Origin: Rhizobium acidisoli
Lineage (GTDB): Bacteria; Pseudomonadota; Alphaproteobacteria; Rhizobiales; Rhizobiaceae
DNA length: 64,000 nt
Assembly (NCBI RefSeq): GCF_002531755.2
Contig: NZ_CP034998.1
Location: forward strand, 4,146,501-4,210,500
Reading direction: 5' to 3'
Positions 49,190-60,660 of the stretch are shown piece after piece. The first letter of the stretch is position 1. Each line of letters begins with the position of its first letter. The position numbers and the translations under genes were made by a program. The notes under the pieces were generated by a model. It had not been told where the DNA came from, searched no databases, and saw only the letters and a list, made by a program, of their open reading frames with translations.

Positions 49190-49942
49190 TCAGGCTGCTT
49201 CGCGGAAGCGGTATCCCACTCCGTAGAGTGTTTCAATCATATCAAAGTCGGTGTCGACCATCTTGAATTTCTTGCGCAGCCGCTTGATGTGGCTGTCGAT
49301 GGTCCGGTCGTCGACATAGACCTGTTCGTCATAGGCTGCGTCCATCAGCGCGTCGCGGCTTTTGACGACGCCGGGGCGCTGCGCCAGCGAATGCAGGATC
49401 AGGAATTCGGTGACCGTCAGCGTCACGGCCTCACCCTTCCAGGTGCAGGTATGGCGTTCCTGATCCATGACCAGCTGCCCGCGTTCCAGCGAGCGGGCCT
49501 GCTGCACGGCGCCGTTCTTCGGCGCGCCGACGGGGCTGGTGCCGGCGGCGGCGGCTTCACGGCTCGAGGCACGGCGCAGCACGGCGCGGACACGCTCGAC
49601 CAGCAGGCGCTGCGAAAAAGGCTTGGTGATAAAATCGTCGGCGCCCATCTTCAGGCCGAACAGCTCATCGATCTCCTCATCCTTGGAGGTGAGGAAGATG
49701 ACGGGAATATCCGACTTCTGCCGCAGACGGCGCAGCAATTCCATGCCGTCCATGCGCGGCATCTTGATGTCGAAGATCGCCAGCTGCGGCGGGCGCGCCA
49801 GCAGGCCGTCGAGGGCCGAAGCACCGTCCGTATAGGTCTCGACCTTATATCCTTCGGCCTCCAGTGCGATCGACACCGAGGTGAGGATGTTGCGGTCGTC
49901 ATCAACGAGCGCGATTGTCGGCATGGTGTTCGTCTCCGTCAT
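49190..49942 (-). CDS. chvI: Response regulator ChvI
   Basis: OmpR-type regulator phosphorylated by ChvG. 250 residues. The receiver domain has the acidic pocket LVDDD, the phospho-acceptor in [10 protein letters not shown], and the Lys in TKPFSQRL; the C-terminal winged helix has [16 protein letters not shown] and [16 protein letters not shown]. An Ala/Gly-rich linker (about 130-150) separates them. ATG 49942 is used; ATG 49924 ([10 protein letters not shown]) has an equally good ribosome site. It is divergent from pckA. Confidence 0.95.
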   Translation of the reverse strand: MTETNTMPTIALVDDDRNILTSVSIALEAEGYKVETYTDGASALDGLLARPPQLAIFDIKMPRMDGMELLRRLRQKSDIPVIFLTSKDEEIDELFGLKMGADDFITKPFSQRLLVERVRAVLRRASSREAAAAGTSPVGAPKNGAVQQARSLERGQLVMDQERHTCTWKGEAVTLTVTEFLILHSLAQRPGVVKSRDALMDAAYDEQVYVDDRTIDSHIKRLRKKFKMVDTDFDMIETLYGVGYRFREAA

Positions 49943-50105
49943 CAGTGCGCAATCTCCCGGATTTGCTTTCCCCAGGCGGTCTCAGTGACCGGATGCGCTT
50001 ATGGAGGATAAAGGTGGAACAAATTGTGGCAAAGATAAAGGGAAAGATTGTCGTCGAATTCGAAGGCAATCCTGAGTGGTGCGGTAAAATGTTTCAACGC
50101 GCCCA

Positions 50106-50121
50106 TTTAAAACGATTTAAA
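50106..50121. promoter_or_regulatory. Candidate LacI-type operator 1 upstream of pckA
   Basis: TTTAAAACGATTTAAA, a near-palindrome centred on CG, the usual centre for LacI-family sites. In Sinorhizobium pckA is controlled by the LacI-type PckR; the link here is inference. Confidence 0.45.
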
Positions 50122-50135
50122 ATTATGGCGTTAAA

Positions 50136-50151
50136 TTTAAATCGATTAAAT
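50136..50151. promoter_or_regulatory. Candidate LacI-type operator 2 upstream of pckA
   Basis: TTTAAATCGATTAAAT, the same design as the first site, centred 30 bases away from it (about three helical turns). Confidence 0.45.
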
Positions 50152-50261
50152 AATTGATATTACTATATTTTTTCAAGTTTCGTCTCTTGCGTTTTAAAAT
50201 TTCTCCCCGTATTTTCGCGATTAGTTTTAACGGCAACGAGCCTGAGCGAAGGGAACTAGCC

Positions 50262-51872
<1,611 letters not shown>

Positions 51873-51885
51873 AACGAATAATCTT

Positions 51886-51901
51886 TGACTCACGTGAAAC
51901 C
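51886..51901. promoter_or_regulatory. Degenerate parS-like sequence after pckA
   Basis: TGACTCACGTGAAACC retains the CACGTGAAAC core half but has three mismatches. It lies about 40 kb from oriC. Possibly chance. Confidence 0.3.
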
Positions 51902-51927
51902 CGGCATCGCAGGATTGCCGGGTTTTT
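51897..51927 (+). terminator. pckA terminator
   Basis: AAACCCGGCA and TGCCGGGTTTTT arms around a 9-base loop with a U-run. Confidence 0.92.
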
Positions 51928-51979
51928 CGGTTGACGGCCGATATTTTCAACGGGCTGCCGATGTGAGATAGAACGGCGC

Positions 51980-52420
51980 ATGGCCAGCGACGCACTCTAT
52001 ATCAACGACAGGATCACCATCGCCGGATGGGAGCTGACGGAACAGTTCGTTCTGGCGGGCGGCCCCGGCGGGCAGAATGTCAACAAGGTCTCGACTGCGG
52101 TCCAGCTGTTCTTCAACATTCCGAATTCACCGTCGCTGAATGACCGTGTCAAAACCAATGCGGTCAAGCTCGCCGGCCGGCGAATGTCGAAGGACGGCGT
52201 GCTGATGATCGAGGCGAGCCGGTTTCGCAGCCAGGACCGCAACCGCGAGGATGCGCGCGAGCGGTTGAAGGAATTGATATTGGAGGCTGCCAAGCCGCCG
52301 CCGCCGCCGCGCAAGAAGACCAAGCCGACCAAGGGTTCGGTCGAGCGCCGCCTGAAGGAAAAATCCGGCCGCTCGGAAGTCAAGAAGATGCGGGGCCGCC
52401 CTGGTGGCGGCAGTGAATGA
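51980..52420 (+). CDS. arfB: Ribosome-rescue peptidyl-tRNA hydrolase ArfB (YaeJ)
   Basis: Frees ribosomes stalled on non-stop mRNA. 146 residues. A release-factor catalytic domain with the GGQ motif (AGGPGGQNVNK, near 26-36) has no codon-recognition domain, and it ends in a long basic C-terminal tail (KKTKPTKGSVERRLKEKSG) that would sit in the empty mRNA channel. The tail and short length distinguish it from RF1/RF2. It overlaps the alkB start if GTG 52404 is used. Confidence 0.93.
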   Translation: MASDALYINDRITIAGWELTEQFVLAGGPGGQNVNKVSTAVQLFFNIPNSPSLNDRVKTNAVKLAGRRMSKDGVLMIEASRFRSQDRNREDARERLKELILEAAKPPPPPRKKTKPTKGSVERRLKEKSGRSEVKKMRGRPGGGSE

Positions 52421-53039
52421 CATGCCGGAGCTCTTGAGCGGCATTCGCCATCTCCCCGGCTATCTCGACCGGGCGCGTCAGGAGGCCCTAGTCGAGGTGA
52501 TCCGCACGATTGTCGCCGAGGCGCCGCTTTATGTGCCCGTCATGCCCGGGACCGGCAAACCGATGTCGGTGCGGATGACCAATTGCGGGCCGCTCGGCTG
52601 GGTGACCGACAAGGAGCGCGGCTATCGCTACCAGCCGACGCATCCGGCGACCGGCAGGCCTTGGCCCTATATGCCGCAGGAATTGCTCGAAATCTGGAAT
52701 GACGTTGCCGGCTACGACAAGCCGCCGGAAGCCTGCCTGATCAATTTCTACTCCGACGACGCCCGCATGGGCCTGCATCAGGACAAGGACGAGAGAGATT
52801 TGCAGGCGCCTGTCGTCTCGATCTCGCTCGGCAACAGCTGCCTCTTCCGCGTCGGCGGCCTCAGCCGCAATGATCGCACGCTATCCTTCAAGCTTTCGAG
52901 CGGCGATCTGGTCGTGCTGGGCGGCGAGGGGAGACTGTGTTTCCACGGCGTCGACCGCATTCATCCGGCGACGTCGACGCTCTTGAAGAATGGTGGCCGC
53001 ATCAATCTGACGCTGCGCCGCGTCAATCCTCCAGGCTGA
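52404..53039 (+). CDS. alkB: Alkylated DNA repair dioxygenase AlkB
   Basis: Fe(II)/2-oxoglutarate dioxygenase that demethylates N1-meA and N3-meC in DNA or RNA. 211 residues. LINFYSDDARMGLHQDKDE contains the iron ligands H-x-D, CFHGVDRI the distal His, and GGRINLTLRRV the 2-oxoglutarate Arg. VRMTNCGPLGW is the nucleotide-recognition lid. GTG 52404 overlaps arfB by 17 bases; ATG 52422, just after the arfB stop, is a good alternative. It is convergent with coaA. Confidence 0.94.
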   Translation: MAAVNDMPELLSGIRHLPGYLDRARQEALVEVIRTIVAEAPLYVPVMPGTGKPMSVRMTNCGPLGWVTDKERGYRYQPTHPATGRPWPYMPQELLEIWNDVAGYDKPPEACLINFYSDDARMGLHQDKDERDLQAPVVSISLGNSCLFRVGGLSRNDRTLSFKLSSGDLVVLGGEGRLCFHGVDRIHPATSTLLKNGGRINLTLRRVNPPG

Positions 53040-53059
53040 TGGGCAGCAAGAATCGCCTG

Positions 53060-54055
53060 CTATAGTTTCCGCAGCGCGACCTGCTCGATCAGATGGTCCT
53101 TGCCCTTTTTCAGGATGAGATCGGCACGCGGGCGCGTCGGCAGGATGTTCTGCCGCAGGTTTTTCAAGTTGATGTTCGCCCAGAGATCCCCGGCGATTTC
53201 GAGCGCTTCCGCGTCGCTGATCGAAGCGTAGCGATGGAAATAGGAATTCGGATCGCGGAAGGCGGTTTCGCGCAGCCGCATGAAACGTGCGACGTACCAG
53301 TTGTGAATCAGATCTTCCGCGGCATCGATATAGATCGAGAAGTCGAAGAAGTCGGAGACCATCGGCACGATCTTGCCGCCGGCCGGCAGGTCGCGCGATT
53401 GCAGCACGTTGATGCCCTCGAAGATCAGGATGTCCGGCCGGTCGACGATCTTGTATTCGTCGGGCAGCACGTCATAGACGAGGTGCGAATAGCTGGGCGC
53501 CTTGACATCCGGCTGCCCGGCCTTGATCGCCGAGAGAAAGCGCAGGATCGCAGCCGTGTCGTAACTCTCCGGAAAACCCTTGCGCTGCATCAGCTTTTCC
53601 CGCTGCAGCACGGCATTCGGATGAAGGAAACCGTCGGTGGTGACAAGATCGACCTTCGGGCTGGAAGGCCAGCGCCCCAGTAGTTCCTTGAGAACGCGGG
53701 CCGTGGTCGATTTTCCGACGGCGACCGAGCCGGCGATGCCGATGACGAAAGGCGTCTTGGTCACATCGGAGAGGCTGAGGAAGCGGTTTCGCTGTTCGAA
53801 CAGCATCTGCGAGGATTCGACATGCGCCGACAGCAGCCGCGACAGCGACAGATAGATGCGCCTGACCTCGTCGAGATCGATCGGGTCGCCCATCGAACGC
53901 AGCCGCTTGACCTCGTCGCTGGTCAGCGTCAGCGGCGTGTCGGCGCGGAACTTCGCCCATTGTTCGGAAGAGAAGAAGTGGTAGGGCGAATAGGAGTCCG
54001 ACTGAAAGTGATCCAACGTTTCCGGCACCCCGATAATCTCAGTCGCGATACTCAT
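53060..54055 (-). CDS. coaA: Pantothenate kinase type I
   Basis: First, rate-setting step of CoA synthesis. 331 residues. P-loop [17 protein letters not shown] near 110-126, [18 protein letters not shown], and [11 protein letters not shown] are conserved. ATG 54055 overlaps the hisE stop (ATGA), so it is read as the last gene of the his cluster, a common rhizobial arrangement. Together with coaE at 13947 the window carries the two ends of the CoA pathway. Confidence 0.96.
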
Positions 54056-54375
54056 GAACTCTGCCGGCCGGCCTTTTCCTTGAGGCCGGACTGCGCGGTT
54101 CTGCGCTCGAGCTCGGCCATGACATTCTCTAACGGTATTTCAGCAATCTTCAATACGACCAATAGGTGATAGAGCACATCGGCGGCTTCATAAGTCAGAT
54201 TGTCGCGGTCGCCGGTCACTGCCGCCATCACCGCTTCAATCGCCTCTTCACCGAGCTTCTTGGCCGCTTTCGGCTGGCCGGCGGCGACAAGCTTCGCTGT
54301 CCAGGATTGCTCCGGCGAGGCTGTCGAGCGCTCTGCGACGATGCTTTCGAGATCGGAAAGGGAAAATCCGCTCAT
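54052..54375 (-). CDS. hisE: Phosphoribosyl-ATP pyrophosphatase
   Basis: Second step of histidine synthesis. 107 residues of the MazG-like all-alpha fold; [15 protein letters not shown] and [14 protein letters not shown] contain the metal-binding E-x-x-E and D residues. ATG 54375 is the only start that gives a family-like N-terminus (the open frame further upstream is Arg-rich shadow). It follows hisF by 17 bases. Confidence 0.95.
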
Positions 54376-54392
54376 ATGTCCGCTTTCAAGGT

Positions 54393-55181
54393 TCAGTCGA
54401 GACGCATGTCGATGCCGCACTTCGACATATAGTGCTTCGCTTCTCCGACGGAATAGGTGCCGAAGTGGAAGATCGATGCGGCGAGAACGGCGTTGGCATG
54501 GCCCTCTTTCACTCCGGCGACGAGATCGTCGAGGTGGCCGACGCCGCCTGAGGCGATGACGGGCACACGCACCGCATCGGCAATCGCCCGCGTCAGCTCC
54601 AGGTCGTAGCCGACCTTGGTGCCGTCGCGGTCCATCGAGGTCACCAGCAGCTCGCCGGCGCCGCGTTCCACCATCTTCTGGGCGAATTCGACGGCGTCGA
54701 TGCCGGTCGCATTGCGGCCGCCATGCGTATAGATTTCCCAGGCGCTGAGATTGTCGCCGCCGACCGCCTGCGTGCGTCTGCGCTTGGCGTCGATCGAGAC
54801 GACGATGCACTGGTCGCCGAACTTGTCGGCCGCCTCAGTGACGAAGTCGGGATTGCTGACCGCCGCCGAATTGATCGAGACCTTGTCGGCGCCGCACAGC
54901 AGGAGCTTGCGGATATCGGCGATGGTGCGCACCCCGCCGCCGACCGTCAGCGGCATGAAGCATTGGTCGGCCGTGCGCGACACGACATCGAAGATCGTCT
55001 CGCGATTGTCCGAGGAAGCGGTGATGTCGAGGAAGCAGAGTTCGTCGGCGCCGGCCGCATCATAGGCCTTCGCCGCCTCGACGGGATCGCCGGCATCAAC
55101 GAGATTGAGAAAGTTGACGCCCTTGACGACGCGGCCGTCCTTGACGTCGAGGCAGGGGATGACACGGGCCTTGAGGGTCAT
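54393..55181 (-). CDS. hisF: Imidazole glycerol phosphate synthase, cyclase subunit
   Basis: Cyclase half of IGPS, using ammonia from HisH. 262 residues, TIM barrel. [19 protein letters not shown] holds the catalytic Asp; VGGGVRT and [11 protein letters not shown] are phosphate-binding loops; [11 protein letters not shown] carries the second catalytic Asp. ATG 55181 overlaps the hisA stop by one base (TAATG). Confidence 0.97.
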
Positions 55182-55927
55182 TACGCAGTCTCCTTTGCCC
55201 TGCTGGCCTTGATCAGCGCCAGTGCTTCCGCGGGGTCGATGCGGCCGTCGTAAAGCGCGCGGCCTGAAATTGCCCCTTCGAGCTTCTGCGCATCCGGCTC
55301 CAGCATGCGCCTGACGTCATCGAGAGAGGCAAGGCCGCCGGAGGCGATGACCGGAATGGAAACGGCCTCGGCAAGTTCCAGCGTCGAGGTCCAGTTGATG
55401 CCGGCAAGGATGCCGTCACGGTCGATATCGGTGTAGATGATCGCGGCAACGCCGGCGCCTTCGAATTTCCGGGCGAGCTCGATGACACCGAGCTCGGAAG
55501 CTTCAGCCCAGCCCTCGACGGCCACCTTGCCGCCCTTGGCATCGATGCCGACGGCGACGTGACCAGGAAACTTCCGGCAGGCTTCGATGACCAGATCAGG
55601 ATTTCTGACCGCGACGGTGCCGAGAATGACGCGCCGCAGCCCGCGCGACAGCCATGCTTCGATATGATCGAGCGTACGAATGCCGCCGCCGAGCTGCACC
55701 GGATTTTTCGTTGCCTTGAGGATCGCTTCCACGGCATCGCCATTGGCCGAATGTCCCGCAAAGGCACCGTCGAGATCGACCACATGCAGCCATTCGAAAC
55801 CCTGGTCTTCGAAGGATTTCGCCTGGGCGGCCGGATCGGTGTTGTAGACCGTCGCCTGTTGCATGTCGCCGAGCTTCAGGCGGACGCATTGGCCGCCCTT
55901 CAGATCGATCGCGGGAAAAAGGATCAT
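55181..55927 (-). CDS. hisA: ProFAR isomerase
   Basis: Amadori rearrangement of ProFAR to PRFAR. 248 residues, TIM barrel. [15 protein letters not shown] carries the catalytic Asp; [16 protein letters not shown] (second Asp) and [11 protein letters not shown] follow. It is paralogous to the adjacent hisF, and the two overlap by one base. It lies 6 bases downstream of an uncharacterised membrane-protein gene. Confidence 0.97.
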   Translation of the reverse strand: MILFPAIDLKGGQCVRLKLGDMQQATVYNTDPAAQAKSFEDQGFEWLHVVDLDGAFAGHSANGDAVEAILKATKNPVQLGGGIRTLDHIEAWLSRGLRRVILGTVAVRNPDLVIEACRKFPGHVAVGIDAKGGKVAVEGWAEASELGVIELARKFEGAGVAAIIYTDIDRDGILAGINWTSTLELAEAVSIPVIASGGLASLDDVRRMLEPDAQKLEGAISGRALYDGRIDPAEALALIKASRAKETA

Positions 55928-55933
55928 GTCGTC

Positions 55934-56491
55934 TTACGTCCGTAGAGTGGTCGGTACCATCAGCGCATTCCACGCATCTACGATATCCGAGTGAAAAAAG
56001 ACAGCGGCAATGGTGGCCGCGCCGAAAAGCAGAAGAAGGAGCAGGGTGACGGTGAAGCCGGCCCGAACCTGGCGCCAGAAGCCGAGACGCCGCTTCATCG
56101 ATTTCTCGATGTCGCGCACCTCTCGCAGCGCCTGGCTGTTGACGGCGGCGAGGCGGATTTCCGGCTCCATCGCCTCCACATAGGTTTCGGCATAACTCGA
56201 AAGGATCTGCGAGGCGCGGTCGCGCAGCGTATTGCGCAGATCGGTGGAGAGGTAGTTGCCGGCGACCGCGGCAAGCTCGGCCTCGTTGGGAGAACGGCCG
56301 GCATTGCGCTTGCGGTAGCTGAGGACGAAATCGCGCTTCTGCCGCTCGTAAAGGGCATAGGCCAGCAGGCCGATCAGATCGTCCTCGCCTTCGATATAAA
56401 ATTCCAGCACGGCCTCAGCGATATCGTCGGCGTTGATGCCGTTGGCGCGCAGCTGCGAATTCTCGTTGCCGGCAAGAAATTCGTGGATCAT
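55934..56491 (-). CDS. Conserved hypothetical protein with C-terminal membrane anchor
   Basis: 185 residues, not recognised. The N-terminal 135 residues are charged and helical (ADDIAEAVLEFYIEGEDDLI, YRKRNAGRSPNEAELAAV). One hydrophobic segment near 143-168 (FTVTLLLLLLFGAATIAAVFF) follows a basic stretch (KSMKRRLGFWRQ), so the bulk is probably cytoplasmic. It sits inside the his cluster: overlapped by the preceding 60-residue gene (ATGA) and 6 bases before hisA. No histidine-pathway role is apparent. Confidence 0.8.
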   Translation of the reverse strand: MIHEFLAGNENSQLRANGINADDIAEAVLEFYIEGEDDLIGLLAYALYERQKRDFVLSYRKRNAGRSPNEAELAAVAGNYLSTDLRNTLRDRASQILSSYAETYVEAMEPEIRLAAVNSQALREVRDIEKSMKRRLGFWRQVRAGFTVTLLLLLLFGAATIAAVFFHSDIVDAWNALMVPTTLRT

Positions 56492-56670
56492 CGGTCCAGC
56501 CTTTCTTTCAACGCCTTGGCTGCATTGGAAAGCGCTCTTTTGTGAATGGCCTCATCGACACGGCGGATGATTGTTCCGCCGGGAAGCCGGATATCCGAGA
56601 AGGGCGGCAGACCTTCTCTGGAGGGACTCAGCATATAGAACACCTTGCCTGATTTCCGCGAAGCCGGCAT
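56488..56670 (-). CDS. Small conserved-looking hypothetical protein (60 residues)
   Basis: Not recognised. 60 residues starting MPASRKSGKVFYMLSPSREG, basic and without membrane segments or Cys. I chose ATG 56670 because AGGAG lies eight bases upstream; the open frame to 56751 runs back towards hisH. It ends ATGA on the 185-residue gene, indicating coupled translation. It lies 52 bases after hisH. The ribosome site and both-side spacing support a real gene. Confidence 0.65.
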   Translation of the reverse strand: MPASRKSGKVFYMLSPSREGLPPFSDIRLPGGTIIRRVDEAIHKRALSNAAKALKERLDR

Positions 56671-56722
56671 CGAGCGCACTCCTGTTCCGCCGTTTCCATA
56701 AAGGGGAAATAAGGCGGCGGTA

Positions 56723-57373
56723 TTACGGGTTCCAGCGCAGGAAATTGGCAATCAGCGCCAGGCCGAGCTTCTGGCTCTTCTCCGGGTGAAACTGGGCGCC
56801 GACCATGTTGTCGCACCCGACCAGAGCCGTCATCGCACCGCCATAATCGACGGTCGCAATGACATCCTCGGCGTTCTCGGCGGCAAGATGATAAGAATGC
56901 ACGAAATAGGCATGCAGCCCCTCGGACCCCGTCGGAATGCCGTCGAGGAGCGGATGTTCGCGCGTCAGGTCGAGCGTGTTCCAGCCGATCTGCGGGATCT
57001 TCAGCGCCGGATCACCGGGCGTCATCTCGACGACGTCGCCGGGAATCCAGCCGAAGCCGTGGGTCACGGTCTTTTCCAGTCCGCGCGAGGACATCAGCTG
57101 CATGCCGACGCAGATGCCGAGGAAGGGCCGCGCCTTTTTCTCGACAGCTTCGATCAGCACCTCGGCCATACCGGGCACGGCATCGAGCCCGCGCCGGCAA
57201 TCGGCATAGGCGCCGACGCCGGGAAGCACGATACGATCGGCGGCGGCAACATTTTCGGCCTTGTCGGTGAGGTCGATATGCGCATCGATGCCCGCTTCAC
57301 GGGCGGCCCGTTCGAAAGCCTTGGTCGCCGAGCGCAGATTGCCGGAACCATAATCGATAATCGCGACGCGCAT
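56723..57373 (-). CDS. hisH: Imidazole glycerol phosphate synthase, glutamine amidotransferase subunit
   Basis: Supplies ammonia to HisF. 216 residues, class I amidotransferase. [15 protein letters not shown] at the start, [10 protein letters not shown] with the nucleophile Cys, and [11 protein letters not shown] with the catalytic His and Glu. It starts 2 bases after the DUF2628 stop, while hisA is about 0.8 kb further on because two other genes intervene. Confidence 0.97.
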   Translation of the reverse strand: MRVAIIDYGSGNLRSATKAFERAAREAGIDAHIDLTDKAENVAAADRIVLPGVGAYADCRRGLDAVPGMAEVLIEAVEKKARPFLGICVGMQLMSSRGLEKTVTHGFGWIPGDVVEMTPGDPALKIPQIGWNTLDLTREHPLLDGIPTGSEGLHAYFVHSYHLAAENAEDVIATVDYGGAMTALVGCDNMVGAQFHPEKSQKLGLALIANFLRWNP

Positions 57374-57375
57374 CG

Positions 57376-57861
57376 TCAGCGTCCTCCCTCAAAACCAAAG
57401 AGACCAAGCGAGGTGGCCTGGCCAGGCGGATTGTTCGGACGGGTCTTGTTCTCCCAGTCCGGTGTGGTGTCCTTGTTGCTGTCGGCAACAGCCGCCTTGT
57501 CCGAGAAATAGACGTCCTCAGCAATGCCGATCGTATCGGCTGCAACGAGCCCATCTTCGGTCCAGCCCTTGGCGGCGAGGCTGCGGATGCGGAAATTCTG
57601 GCCCTCGAGGCCGACCAGCACATTCACACCCAGCATGAGCGCCGCTCCCGCCAGCCCGAGACCCCGCTCCTCCATCAGCGCACCGCCGATTGCCTGCAGC
57701 AGAAAGGCTGCGGCCGCATGCAGCCATAGCCGATGTGCGAGCAGCCAAACCCATGGAAACAGAAAGCCGAGCAGCGTGAAACCGTCACGGATGGTCCGAG
57801 TCTCTTCGACCGTAGCGCGCGTGCCGCTGGGCGGCGTCAGGAAAATATAGCTGGATGTCAT
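57376..57861 (-). CDS. DUF2628 membrane protein
   Basis: 161 residues. [20 protein letters not shown] is the typical DUF2628 start, with hydrophobic segments at about 28-45, 48-62 and 68-85, then a soluble acidic C-terminus. Function unknown. It lies 22 bases after hisB and 2 bases before hisH, so it is read within the his transcript. ATG 57861 is the first start with family resemblance. Confidence 0.83.
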   Translation of the reverse strand: MTSSYIFLTPPSGTRATVEETRTIRDGFTLLGFLFPWVWLLAHRLWLHAAAAFLLQAIGGALMEERGLGLAGAALMLGVNVLVGLEGQNFRIRSLAAKGWTEDGLVAADTIGIAEDVYFSDKAAVADSNKDTTPDWENKTRPNNPPGQATSLGLFGFEGGR

Positions 57862-57883
57862 TGTCGCCGCTCCCTTGAGGGGC

Positions 57884-58492
57884 TCAGACGAGCGTGCCCT
57901 TCGTCGAAGGTACACGGCCGGCCTGTCTCGGATCGATCTCTGTCGCCGTGCGCAATGCGCGGGCAACGGCCTTGAAGCATGTCTCGGCAATATGGTGATT
58001 GTTGGCGCCATAATGGTTGAGAATATGCAAGGTGATGCCGGCATTCTGGGCGAGTGCCTGGAAGAATTCGCGAACGAGTTCGGTATCGAACGTGCCGATC
58101 TTCGGCGCGCTGAAGGCGACGTTCCAGACGAGGAACGGCCGGCCGGAAAGATCGACCGCGGCCTTGGTCATCGTCTCGTCCATGGCGAGATCGATCGAGG
58201 CGTAACGCGTGATGCCGCGCCGGTCGCCGAGCGCCTTGGAGATCGCCTGGCCGATGGCGATGCCCGTATCCTCGACCGTGTGGTGGTCGTCGATGTGCAG
58301 GTCGCCCTGGGATTCGATTTCCATGTCGATCAGGGAATGCCGCGAAAGCTGGTCGAGCATATGATCGAAGAAGCCGACGCCGGTCGAAATCTTCGATTTG
58401 CCGGTGCCGTCGAGATTGACGGAGACGGAAATCGAGGTTTCGTTGGTCTTGCGGGAAACGCTGCCCGTGCGGCTTGCTGCGGTCTCGGCCAT
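57884..58492 (-). CDS. hisB: Imidazoleglycerol-phosphate dehydratase
   Basis: Dehydrates IGP to imidazole acetol phosphate. 202 residues, monofunctional (no fused phosphatase as in E. coli). [31 protein letters not shown] and the mirror-image [17 protein letters not shown] supply the two manganese sites. ATG 58492 is used. It is the first gene of the leftward his cluster and divergent from hslV. Confidence 0.97.
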   Translation of the reverse strand: MAETAASRTGSVSRKTNETSISVSVNLDGTGKSKISTGVGFFDHMLDQLSRHSLIDMEIESQGDLHIDDHHTVEDTGIAIGQAISKALGDRRGITRYASIDLAMDETMTKAAVDLSGRPFLVWNVAFSAPKIGTFDTELVREFFQALAQNAGITLHILNHYGANNHHIAETCFKAVARALRTATEIDPRQAGRVPSTKGTLV

Positions 58493-58668
58493 ATGGCCCT
58501 CCATCGGAATAAGGCCGTTCCTTATCAGGCGGATCGGCAAATATCCAGAAGCCGGGCAAGAGAAAAGCCCGCCCATTTGCAAACGGCGCCGGCCCACTTA
58601 CATAGGGCTCAACAGGGCCGGTGTGCGGCCCAGCATAGTAGCCCGCGTCGTGGGCAGACAGGTGTTTT

Positions 58669-59196
58669 ATGACAACGATCATTACAGTTCGAAAAGGCGG
58701 CAAGGTGGTAATGGCCGGCGACGGCCAGGTGAGCCTCGGCCAGACCGTCATGAAGGGCAATGCCCGCAAGGTGCGCCGCATCGGCAAGGGCGAGGTGATC
58801 GCCGGTTTCGCCGGCGCCACGGCCGATGCCTTCACCCTGCTCGAAAGGCTTGAAAAGAAGCTGGAGCAATATCCCGGCCAGCTGATGCGCGCCGCCGTCG
58901 AGCTCGCCAAGGACTGGCGCACCGACAAATACCTGCGTAATCTCGAAGCCATGATGCTCGTCGCCGACAAGTCGATCACGCTGGCGATCACCGGCAATGG
59001 CGACGTCCTGGAGCCCGAGCATGGCACGACGGCGATCGGTTCGGGCGGCAATTTTGCCTTCGCCGCCGCCCGCGCGCTTATGGATACCGACAAATCGGCC
59101 GAAGAGATCGCGCGCCGCGCCCTCGAAATCGCCGCCGACATCTGCGTCTACACGAACCACAATATCGTGGTTGAATCGCTGGATGTCGAAGGCTGA
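58669..59196 (+). CDS. hslV: ATP-dependent protease proteolytic subunit HslV (ClpQ)
   Basis: Proteasome-like peptidase working with HslU. 175 residues. The mature N-terminus after Met removal is Thr2 ([13 protein letters not shown]), the catalytic nucleophile; [20 protein letters not shown] and [15 protein letters not shown] are family signatures. ATG 58669 therefore gives an active enzyme without a propeptide. It is 90 bases upstream of hslU, a gap without a convincing gene. Confidence 0.96.
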
Positions 59197-59286
59197 ATCT
59201 CAGGCCTTCCGGCCGCTGCCGCGGCGAACAAAGACGAATTGCGGCCGGGCGCTGATGGCCCTGGACCGCCAGGAGAATGACACGCA

Positions 59287-60594
59287 ATGACGACCTTTTC
59301 CCCCCGCGAAATCGTTTCCGAACTCGATCGCTACATTATCGGCCAGCATGATGCCAAACGCGCCGTTGCGATCGCCTTGCGCAACCGCTGGCGTCGGCAG
59401 CAGCTCGACCCGAGCTTGCGCGATGAAGTCATGCCAAAAAACATCCTGATGATCGGTCCGACCGGTGTCGGCAAGACCGAGATTTCCCGCCGCCTGGCCA
59501 AACTCGCCGGCGCGCCGTTCATCAAGGTTGAGGCCACCAAATTCACCGAAGTCGGTTATGTCGGCCGCGATGTCGAGCAGATCATCCGCGATCTGGTCGA
59601 GGTCGGCATCGGTCTGGTGCGTGAGAAGAAGCGGACCGAGGTCCAGGCCAAGGCGCATGTCAGCGCCGAGGAGCGTGTTCTCGATGCGCTGGTCGGCACC
59701 ACCGCATCGCCCGCCACCCGTGAGAGCTTCCGCAAGAAGCTGCGGGACGGTGAGCTCGACGACAAGGAAATCGATATCGAGGTGGCCGATGCCGGTTCCG
59801 GCATGGGAGGATTCGAAATACCCGGCATGCCGGGCGCCAATATCGGCGTGCTCAATCTGTCTGAGATGTTCGGCAAGGCGATGGGCGGACGCACCAAGAA
59901 GGTCCGCACGACCGTCAAGGCCTCCTATACCGACCTGATCCGTGATGAATCCGACAAGCTGATCGACAATGAGGTGATCCAGCGCGAGGCCGTTCGCTCC
60001 ACCGAGAATGACGGGATCGTCTTCCTCGACGAAATCGACAAGATCGCCGCCCGCGACGGCGGCATGGGCGCCGGCGTTTCGCGTGAAGGCGTCCAGCGCG
60101 ACCTTCTGCCGCTCGTCGAAGGCACGACGGTTTCGACCAAATACGGGCCGGTGAAGACGGATCATATCCTCTTCATCGCCTCAGGCGCCTTCCATGTCTC
60201 CAAACCCTCCGATCTTCTCCCGGAGCTGCAAGGCCGCTTGCCGATCCGCGTCGAATTGCGCCCGCTGAACAAGGAGGACTTCCGCCGGATCCTGACCGAG
60301 ACGGAAGCAAGCCTCATCCGCCAGTATCGCGCGCTGATGGAGACCGAAAGCCTGAACCTCGAATTCACCGACGACGCGATCGATGCGCTGGCCGATGTCG
60401 CCGTCCATCTGAACTCCTCCGTCGAGAATATCGGCGCCCGCAGGCTGCAGACGGTAATGGAGCGGGTCCTGGACGACATTTCCTATAACGCCCCCGATCG
60501 GGGCGGGACGGCCGTCACCATCGATGCCGCCTATGTGCGCGAACATGTCGGCGATCTCGCGCAGAATACCGATCTCTCGCGCTTCATTTTGTGA
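59287..60594 (+). CDS. hslU: ATPase subunit HslU (ClpY) of the HslUV protease
   Basis: AAA+ unfoldase that feeds HslV. 435 residues, standard. Walker [31 protein letters not shown] (pore-loop region), Walker [14 protein letters not shown], sensor motifs further on, and the extreme C-terminal LSRFIL that docks into HslV. The I domain (about 110-240) shows [13 protein letters not shown] strong terminator follows. Confidence 0.97.
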   Translation: MTTFSPREIVSELDRYIIGQHDAKRAVAIALRNRWRRQQLDPSLRDEVMPKNILMIGPTGVGKTEISRRLAKLAGAPFIKVEATKFTEVGYVGRDVEQIIRDLVEVGIGLVREKKRTEVQAKAHVSAEERVLDALVGTTASPATRESFRKKLRDGELDDKEIDIEVADAGSGMGGFEIPGMPGANIGVLNLSEMFGKAMGGRTKKVRTTVKASYTDLIRDESDKLIDNEVIQREAVRSTENDGIVFLDEIDKIAARDGGMGAGVSREGVQRDLLPLVEGTTVSTKYGPVKTDHILFIASGAFHVSKPSDLLPELQGRLPIRVELRPLNKEDFRRILTETEASLIRQYRALMETESLNLEFTDDAIDALADVAVHLNSSVENIGARRLQTVMERVLDDISYNAPDRGGTAVTIDAAYVREHVGDLAQNTDLSRFIL

Positions 60595-60660
60595 TATCGG
60601 CGCACCGGTCCATGTCTTTCCCGATGTGAATGCCGGATTGTGACGAACTCTCTCTCGACA

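Larger units (their letters stand above)
49943..50261. other. Divergent chvI-pckA intergenic region
   Basis: 319 bases without a gene. The pckA-proximal half (about 50090-50235) is strikingly AT-rich and contains repeated TTTAAA-x-CG-x-TTTAAA palindromes at 50106-50121 and 50136-50151. Promoters for both genes must lie here; no RNA gene is evident. Confidence 0.7.

Noticed and set aside
59197..59286. Small gene between hslV and hslU
   Set aside because: The open frames there are continuations from inside hslV in another frame, without a start and ribosome site of their own.
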